A stretch of DNA of 64,000 bases from NCBI GenBank assembly GCA_024180945.1, contig JAKSGN010000021.1, positions 1,178,001 to 1,242,000 on the forward strand, read 5' to 3'. Positions within the stretch are counted from its first letter, which is position 1. Every line of letters begins with the position of its first letter. Shown one piece after another: positions 20,903-30,451 of this stretch. This stretch comes from Macrophomina tecta. Its lineage: Eukaryota; Ascomycota; Dothideomycetes; Botryosphaeriales; Botryosphaeriaceae. The notes under the pieces were generated by a model. It saw only the letters and a list, made by a program, of their open reading frames with translations. It searched no databases and was not told where the DNA came from. The position numbers were made by a program, and so were the translations under genes.

Positions 20903-22234
20903 TTATTTGCTTTTAGCTCCAAAATTCGCGCTGGCTGGGCTCAAATTACGACCCTTGCCGTATCGGTTTTCGAATGGCGTTCCATCTCTGGTTTGTTGTT
21001 CCGTAAATCTGTCGCTGGTCGTCTGACTTCGATCACGGGAGATTTGTTGAAGAGAGGTGTCCGACATTTGACCAAACCACTGGGATGATCTAGCCCCTGC
21101 AGTTATCCGCTGTGCGCGTATCAAATCTCCGATCGTAGAGACGAGAACTTGCTGCCCGTCCTCGGCTATAGACACATCTTCGAAAATATTCGTTCGCTGC
21201 TGATTTGCTTCGCTAGATGCCTCGGTGCATATGGCTAAGCATTGCTTAATGCTTTCAAGTTCCTCTTGCAGTCTGGCCTGCTCCGCCGCTGGCGGCACAG
21301 AGGACGCTCTGGTGATTCGAGAATCGTCGATCTTTAGATCTTTAATATCTAAGAGCTTCCTTTCGAGCTGCGAAACGGTGTCTAAAAGCTTCTCTTTGCA
21401 GTCTTTGAGTGTGTTTGTTGTAATAGATCGAGAGGAGATACCCTTAGTAGTTGAAGCAGAGCTGTCGTTCGAATCCGCAGGTGTTGATACATCCGCCACC
21501 GCAGTGGGCTGGAGGCTGTCGAGGTACGCAGAAGCTTGGATACAGATCTCAAGACACTGTTGCGTACTGTCTCTCTCTTCTTGAACACGTTGCCGTTCAG
21601 CGATGTCTTCCCTTGAAGCCCATGATTCCCGGGAGCTGAGATCTTGTAGTCTCTGGTCTACGTCATGTAGACGTTCTTCAAGATCTATTTTTGTTTCGCG
21701 TATCATTTCTTTGTATTCACCCAGGAAATCGGCAGTAACCTTGGTTATACGGCTGCACCAGATCAGCTATACTCATAAATATATATAAAACAAAACAAAA
21801 AGACACTACTATCGAACTCACAGGGTGGCGCTGCCCAAGGCAATGGTGATGGTGGACTTGTAGCCCGCAATGATGTCTTTGAACCCATTGATATCTGATC
21901 CCATGTACCTCAATTTCGCCCAATCACGGACGCTGATTTTTGAACCTTCGGAATTCGCCGTACATTTAACGATTACGCTCTCAAATTCCTTACACGCTTT
22001 GCCACATTGGGAGAGGGGCAGTTCTAGTACCGCAAGATCGACATCGTTCGATGAGACAAACTCGTTCAGGGACTGTAAGACGTTCATTAGCGCCTCGACT
22101 TCCTGCTTTAGCTCTCGCACGTTCCGCGGATGGTCCTTGAGGCTCTCGATTGTTTGGTAGAGGGATTTGGAGGCGCTGAAACCAAAAGCTACCAGAGCCA
22201 AGATCCCAGACGCGGCACCGATTGGATCCGCCAT
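20903..22234 (-). CDS. HeLo-like fungal STAND N-terminal domain protein without NTPase
   Basis: Two exons, 22234-21822 and 21752-20903 (intron 69 bp), give 420 aa. The start MADPIGAASGILALVAFGF is characteristic of the fungal N-terminal domain of STAND/NLR proteins (Helo_like_N, also seen in the azaphilone cluster protein L family). A helical region follows (DHPRNVRELKQEVEAL), then long coiled coils (LEERLHDVDQRLQDL, TLKDCKEKLLDTVSQLERKL). The C-terminal stretch VSTIGDLIRAQRITAGARSS..WFGQMSD is shared by this family. No NACHT or NB-ARC domain or repeats follow, so it is the short form. HeLo-type domains are linked to regulated cell death and nonself recognition in fungi; that role here is inference. 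The start at 22234 removes 17 non-conserved upstream codons. Confidence 0.82.
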
Positions 22235-23426
22235 ATCGTGTCGCGCAGTCACCCTTGATGTATGGGTTACTTTGGTGGATAACAAAGAACGATTGTGATG
22301 GAGAATGGGCGTACCTGCTGACCCGGAGGGGCCCTAAAAAATATACGCTTTTGCTGTAAAGCTCGGAGAAATATCCACCCGAAAATTAGCGCCGTGCAAG
22401 CACCCATGGTTTCATCTGAGCCAATGAAACTGTTGCGAAGTGTTAGCGCTGACAAATGTGACAGCACCTAGTTCCTAAATAAATCAGTACCCACTTGCGT
22501 ACGCTGCTTGGGATCTAAGCGATCCCACTCTTTAAGCGCCAGGATTCTTAGCGATGTAGTAAATGATATTTTTGGCGCTATCGTAGTGTCTGTACCCGCC
22601 GCATGCTTCCGGGATCTTACTATACGTTGATTCTATGGCAAGGTAAGTATCTTATCTCTCTATCAGTTTGGAGAGGACCGAATATTTGGTCCCGGAAAAT
22701 GACGACCGGACTTCTGGGCTGGATTACTTTAGCGGATTATCATCTCCTCCCGGGAATATGCTAAGACAAAAAGACCGTTTGTTTAGCTCCTGCTGAAATC
22801 ACCACGACGTTGTAATTTTTTTTTTTTTTTGAGTCAGATGTAGTATTGATTGCTACCCACCATCATAACCTGTTAAGCAACGCATTATCTTCATGCAACG
22901 GCCCGAGCTTTATTTTACTGTTAAACGTGCCTTCTGATGGTGCCGCATATGGCGTAGCGGGCCTTCATTATGCCAGCAGAGCGGAGATTGTGCATTTTAC
23001 TACGCTTTGCCCGGTGGGCTAGGTAATAGAGAGACTCAGAGAATTATACGTAGTAACGGCTGCAGATCTCTGTCGTCCCCCGGTCAAAGGTGCGAAAAGT
23101 GCCACATTGCACACCCAGAGTGAGCATGTCTTTGTTCCCCGTTATGGATTCGTTCCTCTTTGTGTGGTCTTGAGGGCTATTTAGTAATAGGCTCTAGGTT
23201 ATTTCCAAGGCAATGGAAGGGTTAAGCCAATATGGAGGTCCCTATTAAAAGCACTGTTCATGCCCGTTCCTGCAGGGGCGCCCAGGGCAGTTAATAAGTC
23301 GCGCACGCTCATATTCTGCCTGCAGAATTCTGGATAGGTGAATTCATTGTGTTTTCTATACTTGGAATAGCTCATATACGTTCTGCAATCATGGGTGCCG
23401 CGCGGTTACGGGTATTTATTATTCTT
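22235..23426. other. Intergenic, no gene seen
   Basis: About 1.2 kb with a 14-T run near 22818 and no coding frame I can support. It contains the promoter of the HeLo-like gene (right to left). Confidence 0.5.
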
Positions 23427-24269
23427 TCACACTGCCCTGCTACTTTCTACCACCACGCCTCCTCTTGCTGAATCATCATGGATTTCCTTCTCAAGAGATC
23501 TGATCTCCTCTTCCAAAAGCTTTTTATCGCTACATGGCTGTGCAACATCAAAATCAAGAAGCGTGACCTTCCCTTTCCGTACGAGGAAGTTATGTACGTT
23601 CACGTCGCCGTGCCTGATGCCCAGGTGATGCAGCCGCGCCAGTGCGTGCCGACAGAGGTCAATATGCTCCGGCTTCGCATGTTGAGCATCCGATATATGC
23701 TCAATCGCGAACCCTATGACTCGGCCTTCCTCAACTATGTGCCCAAGAAATGCAGGGCCGATGTCATGGCCCTCAATCCAGTTATATGCCCGCGTCTCGG
23801 AGTTGAGCTGCGGAATTTCGAACCGAAAACGCGCAAACTTGACTACAATTGGCATGCTGACTCCGCGAAAGGTGGCCTCATAGACATTAGAGCGCAGCTT
23901 GCGTCCCCATTGTATTTCCAAATGATCGATGAATCGCGGGTGCCAGGTGTGAGTGATGGCTGGTAGCTGCGCTTTAATAACGTAGGTGAAACGGACCTGG
24001 TCGTCTTTCAAGCTGCGCGAGATGTAACCCTCGTTCCAGTCTCCGGAAGGAAGTGGGGGCAGCAGGGCTACCAGTGAGGGCCCAAAACACATGTCGTCGG
24101 CATCATAAGTTCCTGGGCCAATGGTGAGGTATTTGACAAATCTGCCCTCGACGAGAATTCGCAATTCGCTCGTATCGTTGGGATCCACACTGGCCTGGAG
24201 TAGTTGTACGTCTGGCATGACTGGAAACTTGACTTTAGCTCTCTGCAAGAATACAGAGAGAAACTTCAT
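23427..24269 (-). CDS. APH/kinase-like protein (fungal 'alpha-galactosidase A'-type family)
   Basis: Single exon of 280 aa from the ATG at 24269; the frame is open about 30 bases further upstream but without ATG. The C-terminal half has a phosphotransferase fold: IVVKFARF (Lys144), SETRAYNW (Glu158), Brenner-type HGDVNVHNF (His220, Asp222, Asn227) and VTLLDFD (Asp239). The N-terminal 110 residues (GRFVKYLTIGPG, FGPSLVALLPPLP, WNEGYIS) match a lineage-specific fungal family that databases often mislabel alpha-galactosidase A precursor. The predicted activity is ATP-dependent phosphorylation of an unknown small molecule or protein. Catalytic residues are intact. A short 5' exon cannot be excluded. 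Confidence 0.8.
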   Translation of the reverse strand: MKFLSVFLQRAKVKFPVMPDVQLLQASVDPNDTSELRILVEGRFVKYLTIGPGTYDADDMCFGPSLVALLPPLPSGDWNEGYISRSLKDDQVRFTYVIKAQLPAITHTWHPRFIDHLEIQWGRKLRSNVYEATFRGVSMPIVVKFARFRFEIPQLNSETRAYNWIEGHDIGPAFLGHIVEEGRVIGFAIEHISDAQHAKPEHIDLCRHALARLHHLGIRHGDVNVHNFLVRKGKVTLLDFDVAQPCSDKKLLEEEIRSLEKEIHDDSARGGVVVESSRAV

Positions 24270-24900
24270 GCAATCGGTCCCGGCGATTAAAAGTGACACT
24301 CTTACATATATTCTGATCTGGCTTATTTATTCTTCCCAACCTGACAATGTTTGAAGATCATATGCTCGCTAGGCAGACAGTTGGACAAAGCTAAGGCGCT
24401 AGGCTGCCGTGGAACTATTATTTCTAATGATATCTGACCACTCACCTCCCTTATATTTATCGCGCTGCTTTCGCCACCATTGACGTGACAACGCTTATTC
24501 TCGGCTTCGCCGCAATGGGCGCTGTGGCGCAAATGCTTCTCGCCTGTTGCCTTGGAAGCTAGATGGAAAATCAAGGCTTCACATCCAACCATCCTCTTGC
24601 TTATCTTTTTCTAAATTTAGTAATTATGTTGTGCGAAAGTGATCGACCGCTGATATTAAATAATGGCTACTCTGCTTTGACCTCAATCAAATATCGACTA
24701 GGCACAAAGAACACTTTACTCCACGGTCTCAAGGTACTGTCACATATCGTAGGCTATCGAATGCGAGAATTTACATGAAGGTAGTGCAAAATCGTACCGC
24801 ATAGCACAGATTATCGGTTTTCTTTTGAACAACGTCATCCTTAGGTAACTCCACCTTCCAGTCACGTGAAAGCTTAAATCTAATGAGGGTCTTAGCCAAA
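24270..24900. other. Intergenic, no gene seen
   Basis: Divergent promoter region between the APH-like gene and the small Cys-rich gene. No supported frame. Confidence 0.45.
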
Positions 24901-25086
24901 ATGTGCACTCAGGATTATAGAATTTATACCTGTGGGTGCAAGAAAATGGAGGAATTTCGCCAGTGTGATGCACGTGTTGGGACAAACGTGAAATGCAGCC
25001 CTGTCGTTCAAAACCGCCTTCCCGACTCCGTTCACATGTGTTCCAAGCACATGGTTAAGCCGGGCAAAGACGAAATGCACCGATGA
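24901..25086 (+). CDS. Small Cys-rich protein
   Basis: 61 aa from the ATG at 24901; an in-frame ATG lies six codons upstream. The pattern MCTQDYRIYTCGCKK, then QCD, KCSP and MCSKHM, has spaced Cys and no signal peptide. It resembles small conserved ascomycete proteins that begin MC.(Q/K).Y.(Y/H)..CGC and probably bind zinc. No function is known to me. It is followed at once by the F-box gene on the other strand. Confidence 0.55.
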   Translation: MCTQDYRIYTCGCKKMEEFRQCDARVGTNVKCSPVVQNRLPDSVHMCSKHMVKPGKDEMHR

Positions 25087-25166
25087 TTTGTTGCAGCAAG
25101 AAGCATGTAACTTAGTCTTCGAATGCCTTTAGATTGTCAGTCTTTCTGAGGAAAAATGATTTGCTT

Positions 25167-26210
25167 CTAGTGACAAGTTTTTAATACCTCGTAAGTCCAG
25201 TGTTTCCCATCTCGAATCGGTCCACACTCGCGCAGATGCACAAGAAACGATGTCTCTGTGAATCTGCGCCTAAAATGCCGGGGTCTTCGGTCATATGAAT
25301 GCTGACATCCGATGCAATAAGACCCTAATACTAATTCCCGGGTGTTGCGGCTGAATGCCGGCGTTTGTACGACCGCCATGAAACGTAGTGCATTTCCGGA
25401 CTGCCCATCAAAGGGGTCTCCGTTATGGGGACGACGTGGCGTGCGGTAATGATCCCCAGACATTGTCTGAGATAGTCTTTTTTCAAAATTTTGTTGCCTC
25501 AATGCTGCCTGGTTTGATACATATCGTTCCATTGCGATAGTTGACCCATGGAATTTGATGCCTGCTTGTTGGGCTGATTCGAAATCGACCAAGCATAGCC
25601 GTCTACGAATCCGCCTTTCATTAGGCGAGTATATCCCAGGTATACTTTTCATATGTGGGAGCGTGTCGATAATCCGACGGGTGATGCCAAATTTTCGTAC
25701 GGCAAAGCCATACGAAACCGGAAGACATGCCCTATTCTCGGAGAGACAGAGAAAACAGACTCGTCTGCAGGTAAGTAGGTAGAGATAGCCGCCGAAATCT
25801 CCACAAAATTCGCATTCAGCCGTGCAGAATGTGCTGAAGAGAGTCTCGCAGGTAATCCATCGGCCAGTTTCAATACTGAGAATGCCGCGGAGTATATTAG
25901 GCGCATAAGTGGCGATATCTTTGTACTGGGGTAAGCCGTCTACGATCTGCAAGGCTCTCCGATTCACTCTTCGAAAATTCGTAAGAGAAAAGATGTCTAG
26001 CTGGACCAACACAGACTGGAGAAGTTCGAGGGCTAATACATCCAGTGTCCCGAGGTCATGTTGAGGAATGATGGAACCGTGGTTATTGTTAAATAGACAT
26101 GCTGAGGCTAGATTATTATCGTCGAGGGTGTTGTCTTTGAGATTGAGCCGTGGGTATGTGAGTGTCTCAAACTGGCGCACACTGAGCTCGCTTCCTTCTG
26201 GGCCGCTCAT
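25167..26210 (-). CDS. F-box protein
   Basis: Single exon of 347 aa from the ATG at 26210. An F-box-like segment spans about 53-96 (LDVLALELLQSVLVQLDIFS, then NFRRVNRRALQIVDGLPQY). A Cys-rich stretch follows (CEFCGDFGGY, CRRVCFLCL), an arrangement common in Eurotiomycete F-box proteins of unknown target. The C-terminal part is basic (RRPRHFRRRF) and has GSYCIGCQHSYDR. It would act as substrate adaptor of an SCF ubiquitin ligase. The frame stays open upstream of 26210 with no other ATG, so a short 5' exon is possible. Confidence 0.75.
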   Translation of the reverse strand: MSGPEGSELSVRQFETLTYPRLNLKDNTLDDNNLASACLFNNNHGSIIPQHDLGTLDVLALELLQSVLVQLDIFSLTNFRRVNRRALQIVDGLPQYKDIATYAPNILRGILSIETGRWITCETLFSTFCTAECEFCGDFGGYLYLLTCRRVCFLCLSENRACLPVSYGFAVRKFGITRRIIDTLPHMKSIPGIYSPNERRIRRRLCLVDFESAQQAGIKFHGSTIAMERYVSNQAALRQQNFEKRLSQTMSGDHYRTPRRPHNGDPFDGQSGNALRFMAVVQTPAFSRNTRELVLGSYCIGCQHSYDRRPRHFRRRFTETSFLVHLRECGPIRDGKHWTYEVLKTCH

Positions 26211-26490
26211 GTCATGCGGGGTGGCGGAGCACGACACAAGAAAGAACGTGCCGCGAAATCGTGCACAGCGAGGTGTCGAGAGTGAAGAGAATCTCTTAAG
26301 AATGACGTCCAAAGATGCAGCTGTCCGTTAGATGCAGCTCCTTCGCAGCACCAAACAAATGATGGATGAAAGTTGACGAGTGAGCCGGACTGAGCGAGGG
26401 GCAAACAGCTAGCGCCAGGTGCGGTGGAATGCGCTAAGCTTCATTTGTCATTGTCACGTGGGTACATGGAACACATCGTTGAGATAGTAA

Positions 26491-26512
26491 ATGGCAGAAC
26501 ATGAGCCCAATA
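26491..26512 (+). mobile_element. MITE end fragment
   Basis: GCAGAACATGAGCCCAAT matches the first bases of the MITE family after TGATGG. It breaks off into a TTTTC-rich tract, so only the 5' tip survives, at the edge of the LINE relic. Confidence 0.5.
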
Positions 26513-26539
26513 TTTCTTTTCTTTTCTTTTTCTTTTAAG

Positions 26540-28411
26540 CATTGCGGGTTCGATGCGGGGGATACCCACGCTCGGCCTACGCCAGATCTACAGATCCATC
26601 ATCCTACCACGGATTCTATACTGCTACAGCATCTGGGCCCTTGGAAAGCCACGCAGCAAATCAATAGAAGCTCGGCTCGCAGACACCGTAGAAGCGATTC
26701 AATATCGGGCGGCTCGAATCATAGCCGGCGCCTTCAGAGCTACATCAAAAGCGGCGCTCGACGTGGAGCTATTCCTACTCCCCGCGGCGTAGACAGTCCG
26801 GAAGTACATAGGCGAGGCGTTCCTACGAATAGCATCGACACCGCTATACCGGCAACTAATCCAGCTCACAAAACGCACGTGGGACTCGAGAAAGCGCGAC
26901 TACCCAGACATACACAGCCCGATACTAAGAATTAGGAAGTACTAGAAGAAGCGGCTAGATAGTATTGGAACAAGTGATGGGACAGCTTATTCAGTAGTGA
27001 AAGACATTCATTGGCATGAAGAGGAAGAGGGTTGGTGACCCGACCGCCTCTTATACGAGTGATTGTAGCTAAGCGATGTGGTATGATAATATGGAGACCT
27101 TGAAACACGTGATTAATCCAACAGATAGCCTACTTGTAAATACTAAACAAAGGCTACCATATCTCTTCCCCCTATAGCAGAAGCCGACTAACGTGTATAT
27201 AGTAAAATCACGCGAGCTAGCGATATATTAGCATAATCGGACCAGAAAAGATATAGAGACGCTAGCCATCTACACTAACGGCAACGTAATAGACGGCTAT
27301 GTTAGTATAGCTATAACAGCTCATACCGCTAAAACGAGGCGCACGAAGTATATAAGCACTATAAAGACTACGATAGTCTTTACTACTAAGCTCTAGGGCT
27401 TAGTAATAGCTCTCGAGCTTGCAGGAGCTAAGATAGTTTATAGTAAGCGAAAGATAGCTATCTTTACTAATAATCAAGCAGCGCTACGCGCACTCGTAAC
27501 ACCTAGCGAGTAGCCCGGGTAATATCTACTAAGCTCCATTATCGCGAAGCTAACAGGGCTCTAGTAAAAGAATATATCTATAGGCTTCTACTAGATCCCC
27601 GCGCACTAGAGAGTGCCGGGCAACGAAGAGGCTAACAAACTCGCTAAAGCGGTAGCCCGGGAGGGCCGCGCCGTAGAGTATAGAACGTAATACCGCACAC
27701 GAACGAGCTTAGTAGCAGCACTTAAGCAAGCCATCAACTAGGTAGTAATAAACGAATAGAAATAGGCCTAGCGCGATAGTAAACAAGGCCGGCAGCTCTT
27801 TAAAGTAGCGCCTAAACCGACAAGAAAGTCACTAAAGCTCTACCGCGGTATACTAAGGGCGCTAGGCTCGCTAATTATATAAATAAGAACCGGTAAGATT
27901 AGCCTACGGCACTTCCTCCATCAGAGGAAAGTGCTAGGTATAGAATCTAGTAAATACGACTGCGAGCATAGACTACAAACAGTTAGCCACGTACTATACA
28001 CGTATAGTAAGTTCGACGGGCTAAGACTCTCCTTCCGTATACCAAACAACAGCGGGCGGAGATACTAAATAACGGACCTAAGGAAGCTACTAAGCCAGCG
28101 CAGCACAGCTATAGCAGCAGCAAAATTCATAATAACAACCAAGCTCCTTAGGCAATTTAGAGCGACATCGTACGCACAGCGTAAAGCTTAACACTAGAGA
28201 AAGACGGGATAGTTTACGAAGGCATCTAGTACTACGGGAAGCTATAGCGCCAAGAGACATATAGAGGTATATAAAATAGATAGTAGGCTAAGCTCCACTA
28301 CCTCGCTTAGGCTCGAACGGGCCTAGCGGGCGCAGTAGAGCCGGCTGCATACCGCATAGCTGCCTTCGGCGGCTGGGACGGACTATGAATTCATCATCAT
28401 TATCATCATTC
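26540..28411 (+). mobile_element. RIP-degraded LINE (non-LTR) retrotransposon, 3' part
   Basis: The fragment opens with the C-terminal reverse-transcriptase region of fungal LINEs (TLGLRQIYRSIILPRILYCY, then QYRAARIIAGAFRATSKAAL and DVELFLLP). After a gap it reads as an RNase H domain: AIYTNGNV (expected TDG), ALELAGAK, IFTNNQAALRAL and IPAH.RVPGNEEANKLAK. A Cys/His tail follows (KYDCEHRLQTVSHVLYTYSK). The frame is full of TAG and TAA, with TAG at Trp positions (27592-27594) and D-to-N changes, as expected from G-to-A RIP mutation. A short ATC/ATT repeat at 28391-28411 fits a LINE 3' tail. It is 5' truncated and non-functional. Confidence 0.8.
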
Positions 28412-28851
28412 CCTCCCTTTCTGGCCTTCCTCATCTCTACTGTGGAGGCTGCGCCGTAACACGTAACTTAACGCAAGAGCGAGGGGTAGCTTTTCCAACG
28501 ACCAGAAATTATATTTAGTAGCCAAAAAATAATATTTAGAAGATAATGTATATATTTTCCTATGCGTTCTATTATAATACCTGAGAAAGCCGCATCCGAC
28601 TAAAATATTACGTGTGCTTTAAAAACTTTATTTTCCAGCTTAGCGCCCGACGAAAAAAAACCTCCACGTCGAAATATTAACTAAAGGAAGAAAATATTAT
28701 ATCACAGCTCGCGTGAGCACCTATTACATAAATTTACCTTAATTAGCTCTTCTCTCTCTATATATATCAAAGCTTGCCAGCCTTCCTAGGCCTACTAGAC
28801 AATTGAATAAGCCGGCACCTCTCTTAAATTCTTGAACAAAACTATCTAACA
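28412..28851. promoter_or_regulatory. AT-rich upstream region of the RING-H2 gene
   Basis: Strongly AT-rich, possibly the edge of the RIP-affected zone. TATATATA at 28759-28766, after a CT-rich run, lies about 90 bp before the ATG and is a TATA-box candidate. Confidence 0.35.
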
Positions 28852-29454
28852 ATGTCTTTGATCGGTGACGAGAGTCCTGACATCATTCCGGAGACTCTTT
28901 ACCTCAAAATTCAGAAGGACTTTGGAAGGCAATCAACTGATGAACAAGTAGGAATGCTCCTCCTTCTAAACTCGAAAGGGATAAGCATTGCCCTCAAACA
29001 ACTCAAAATCAATCACTGTGCTCATATACTCGGGAAAATCAGCCAATACTTCGAATACAGAATGATCTTTGCCAACTCACTGTATAGAATTGGCGAAGGA
29101 AAAAGGCTTGAAATTCTCGATATCTGGAAGAAAGCAGACTCCGTCCTTTACGACAGAGCTATTACTTGCTTAAAGCTCCGAGAGTCGCACATTCTAAAAA
29201 ATAATGAGCTACCAACGCATATTCCAGAAGGGTATATATTTACAGGGGAATTTCCATGTGAATTTCCGGAAACAGCAAGAGAATGTGAATTCTGTGGTGA
29301 GGGATACATAGTGGGCCAGGATCTGTTGGATCTCAGCTGTTTCAAGCATAGTTACCACAGCGCATGCGAAACTGCTGAAGGTAGTGCTCAGGGTTGCTGC
29401 CCTACTTGTGATAGAGATCATAGAGAGCATTTCTTTAATTCTCCTACTATGTAG
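28852..29454 (+). CDS. Small RING-H2 finger protein
   Basis: Single exon of 200 aa. The C-terminal 60 residues have a full RING-H2 ligand set: CEFC at about 143-146, SCFKHSYHSAC (Cys, His, His, Cys) and CCPTC near 184. This fits C-x2-C-x(n)-C-x2-H-x2-H-x2-C-x(n)-C-x2-C. The N-terminal 130 residues are helical and show no domain I know. A RING-H2 suggests E3 ubiquitin ligase activity. The gene stands alone between a dead LINE and a degraded MITE, yet its frame is intact, which suggests it is under selection or recent. Confidence 0.7.
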   Translation: MSLIGDESPDIIPETLYLKIQKDFGRQSTDEQVGMLLLLNSKGISIALKQLKINHCAHILGKISQYFEYRMIFANSLYRIGEGKRLEILDIWKKADSVLYDRAITCLKLRESHILKNNELPTHIPEGYIFTGEFPCEFPETARECEFCGEGYIVGQDLLDLSCFKHSYHSACETAEGSAQGCCPTCDRDHREHFFNSPTM

Positions 29455-29633
29455 ATACCATAAATCTAGAAGCAGGGGTTATATTTAAAAACCACATGGT
29501 AGGCATTCGGCGTGAACGGTGTGCGGAACCCCGAGGCTGTGAATTCCAACCAATGCAAGAGGTACAACTACTGATTGAGCCGAGAAATATTTATTTGCCC
29601 CGGCCCATGTGCCAAAGCGATGTGTGGACTGCA

Positions 29634-29991
29634 TGATGGAACAGGGGCCCAATCGTTGGCTGATCAACGCCTTAATGCCTGGTGATGGAAAATGAGCTCA
29701 ATCACCTCCGTTATATGCTATTGGATAGTATATTAGCTTACTCATTCTGAGACATCTTGGGAATCAACACCAAGGGCACCTCAGCAAGGAAGCAATCAAG
29801 TCATTCATTCATCGATTCCGACCGATCAAGCGCAAATTCCATCACCTAATTAGTTAAACATTTTTACACCTCGATTATAGTATAAATGTCCATAGCCAAC
29901 TCCATTCCATTAGCTAGGAGAACAATCAGAAAATGATCATCAGTTTCGCGGGCTTGTTCACATTTGAGGCCCGCAGGACCATGCACCATTA
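29634..29991 (+). mobile_element. Degraded composite MITE copy 4
   Basis: It begins TGATGGAACAGGGGCCCAAT and runs 49 bp like the other copies. It then restarts with a second 5' end (TGATGGAAAATGAGCTCAAT) at 29683. After about 120 bp of unrelated sequence it ends with the 3' half (ATCATCAGTTTCGCGGG ... GCAGGACCATGCACCATTA). This looks like two partial copies, one nested or recombined into the other. No target duplication is visible. Confidence 0.7.
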
Positions 29992-30451
29992 CCACAGAAT
30001 ATTTTAGAGTGAAGATCTGGTGATTAATTACTATGTTCCAAGTCATGAGATGAACAAGGCATTTTAGGGGCCGGTGGGAGCAGTGGCTAGTGGGAACAGG
30101 TGCAGGAGACCAATGGACAGACTGTGCCACCAATTCATGTTCGGCTGTGCTCATGATCTTGAAGAGTGGTAGACGTCCAATAATGACAAGAGCCTCAGCT
30201 AGGGTGATGAATGGTTGCTTTAGAATGGCATTAATACCATGCTTGCCTGCCCGAATCTTCGTTTCAAGCCACAATTGAACAGTCTCTACGTCAGCCGGTA
30301 TCTACTATGTCTTATACGAGATTTTCCAAGATTACTTTGGAATATATATTCCCTATGCATGCCATGAATAAGAAAAATATCGTTGGCTTAATTGGACAGA
30401 CCACTAAGTCTACAAAAGATTGATCATTAATACAATTTCTTCCTGCTCCCT
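29992..30451. other. Intergenic, no gene seen
   Basis: 460 bp with only short frames, the longest one running into the MITE. It holds the 3' region of the next gene. Confidence 0.45.

Noticed and set aside
26211..26312. Longer N terminus of the F-box protein
   Set aside because: The upstream codon is TTG; the first ATG is 26210. A missed 5' exon stays possible.
29864..30274. 136-codon minus-strand frame
   Set aside because: Its end is made of MITE sequence and the rest shows no family feature.
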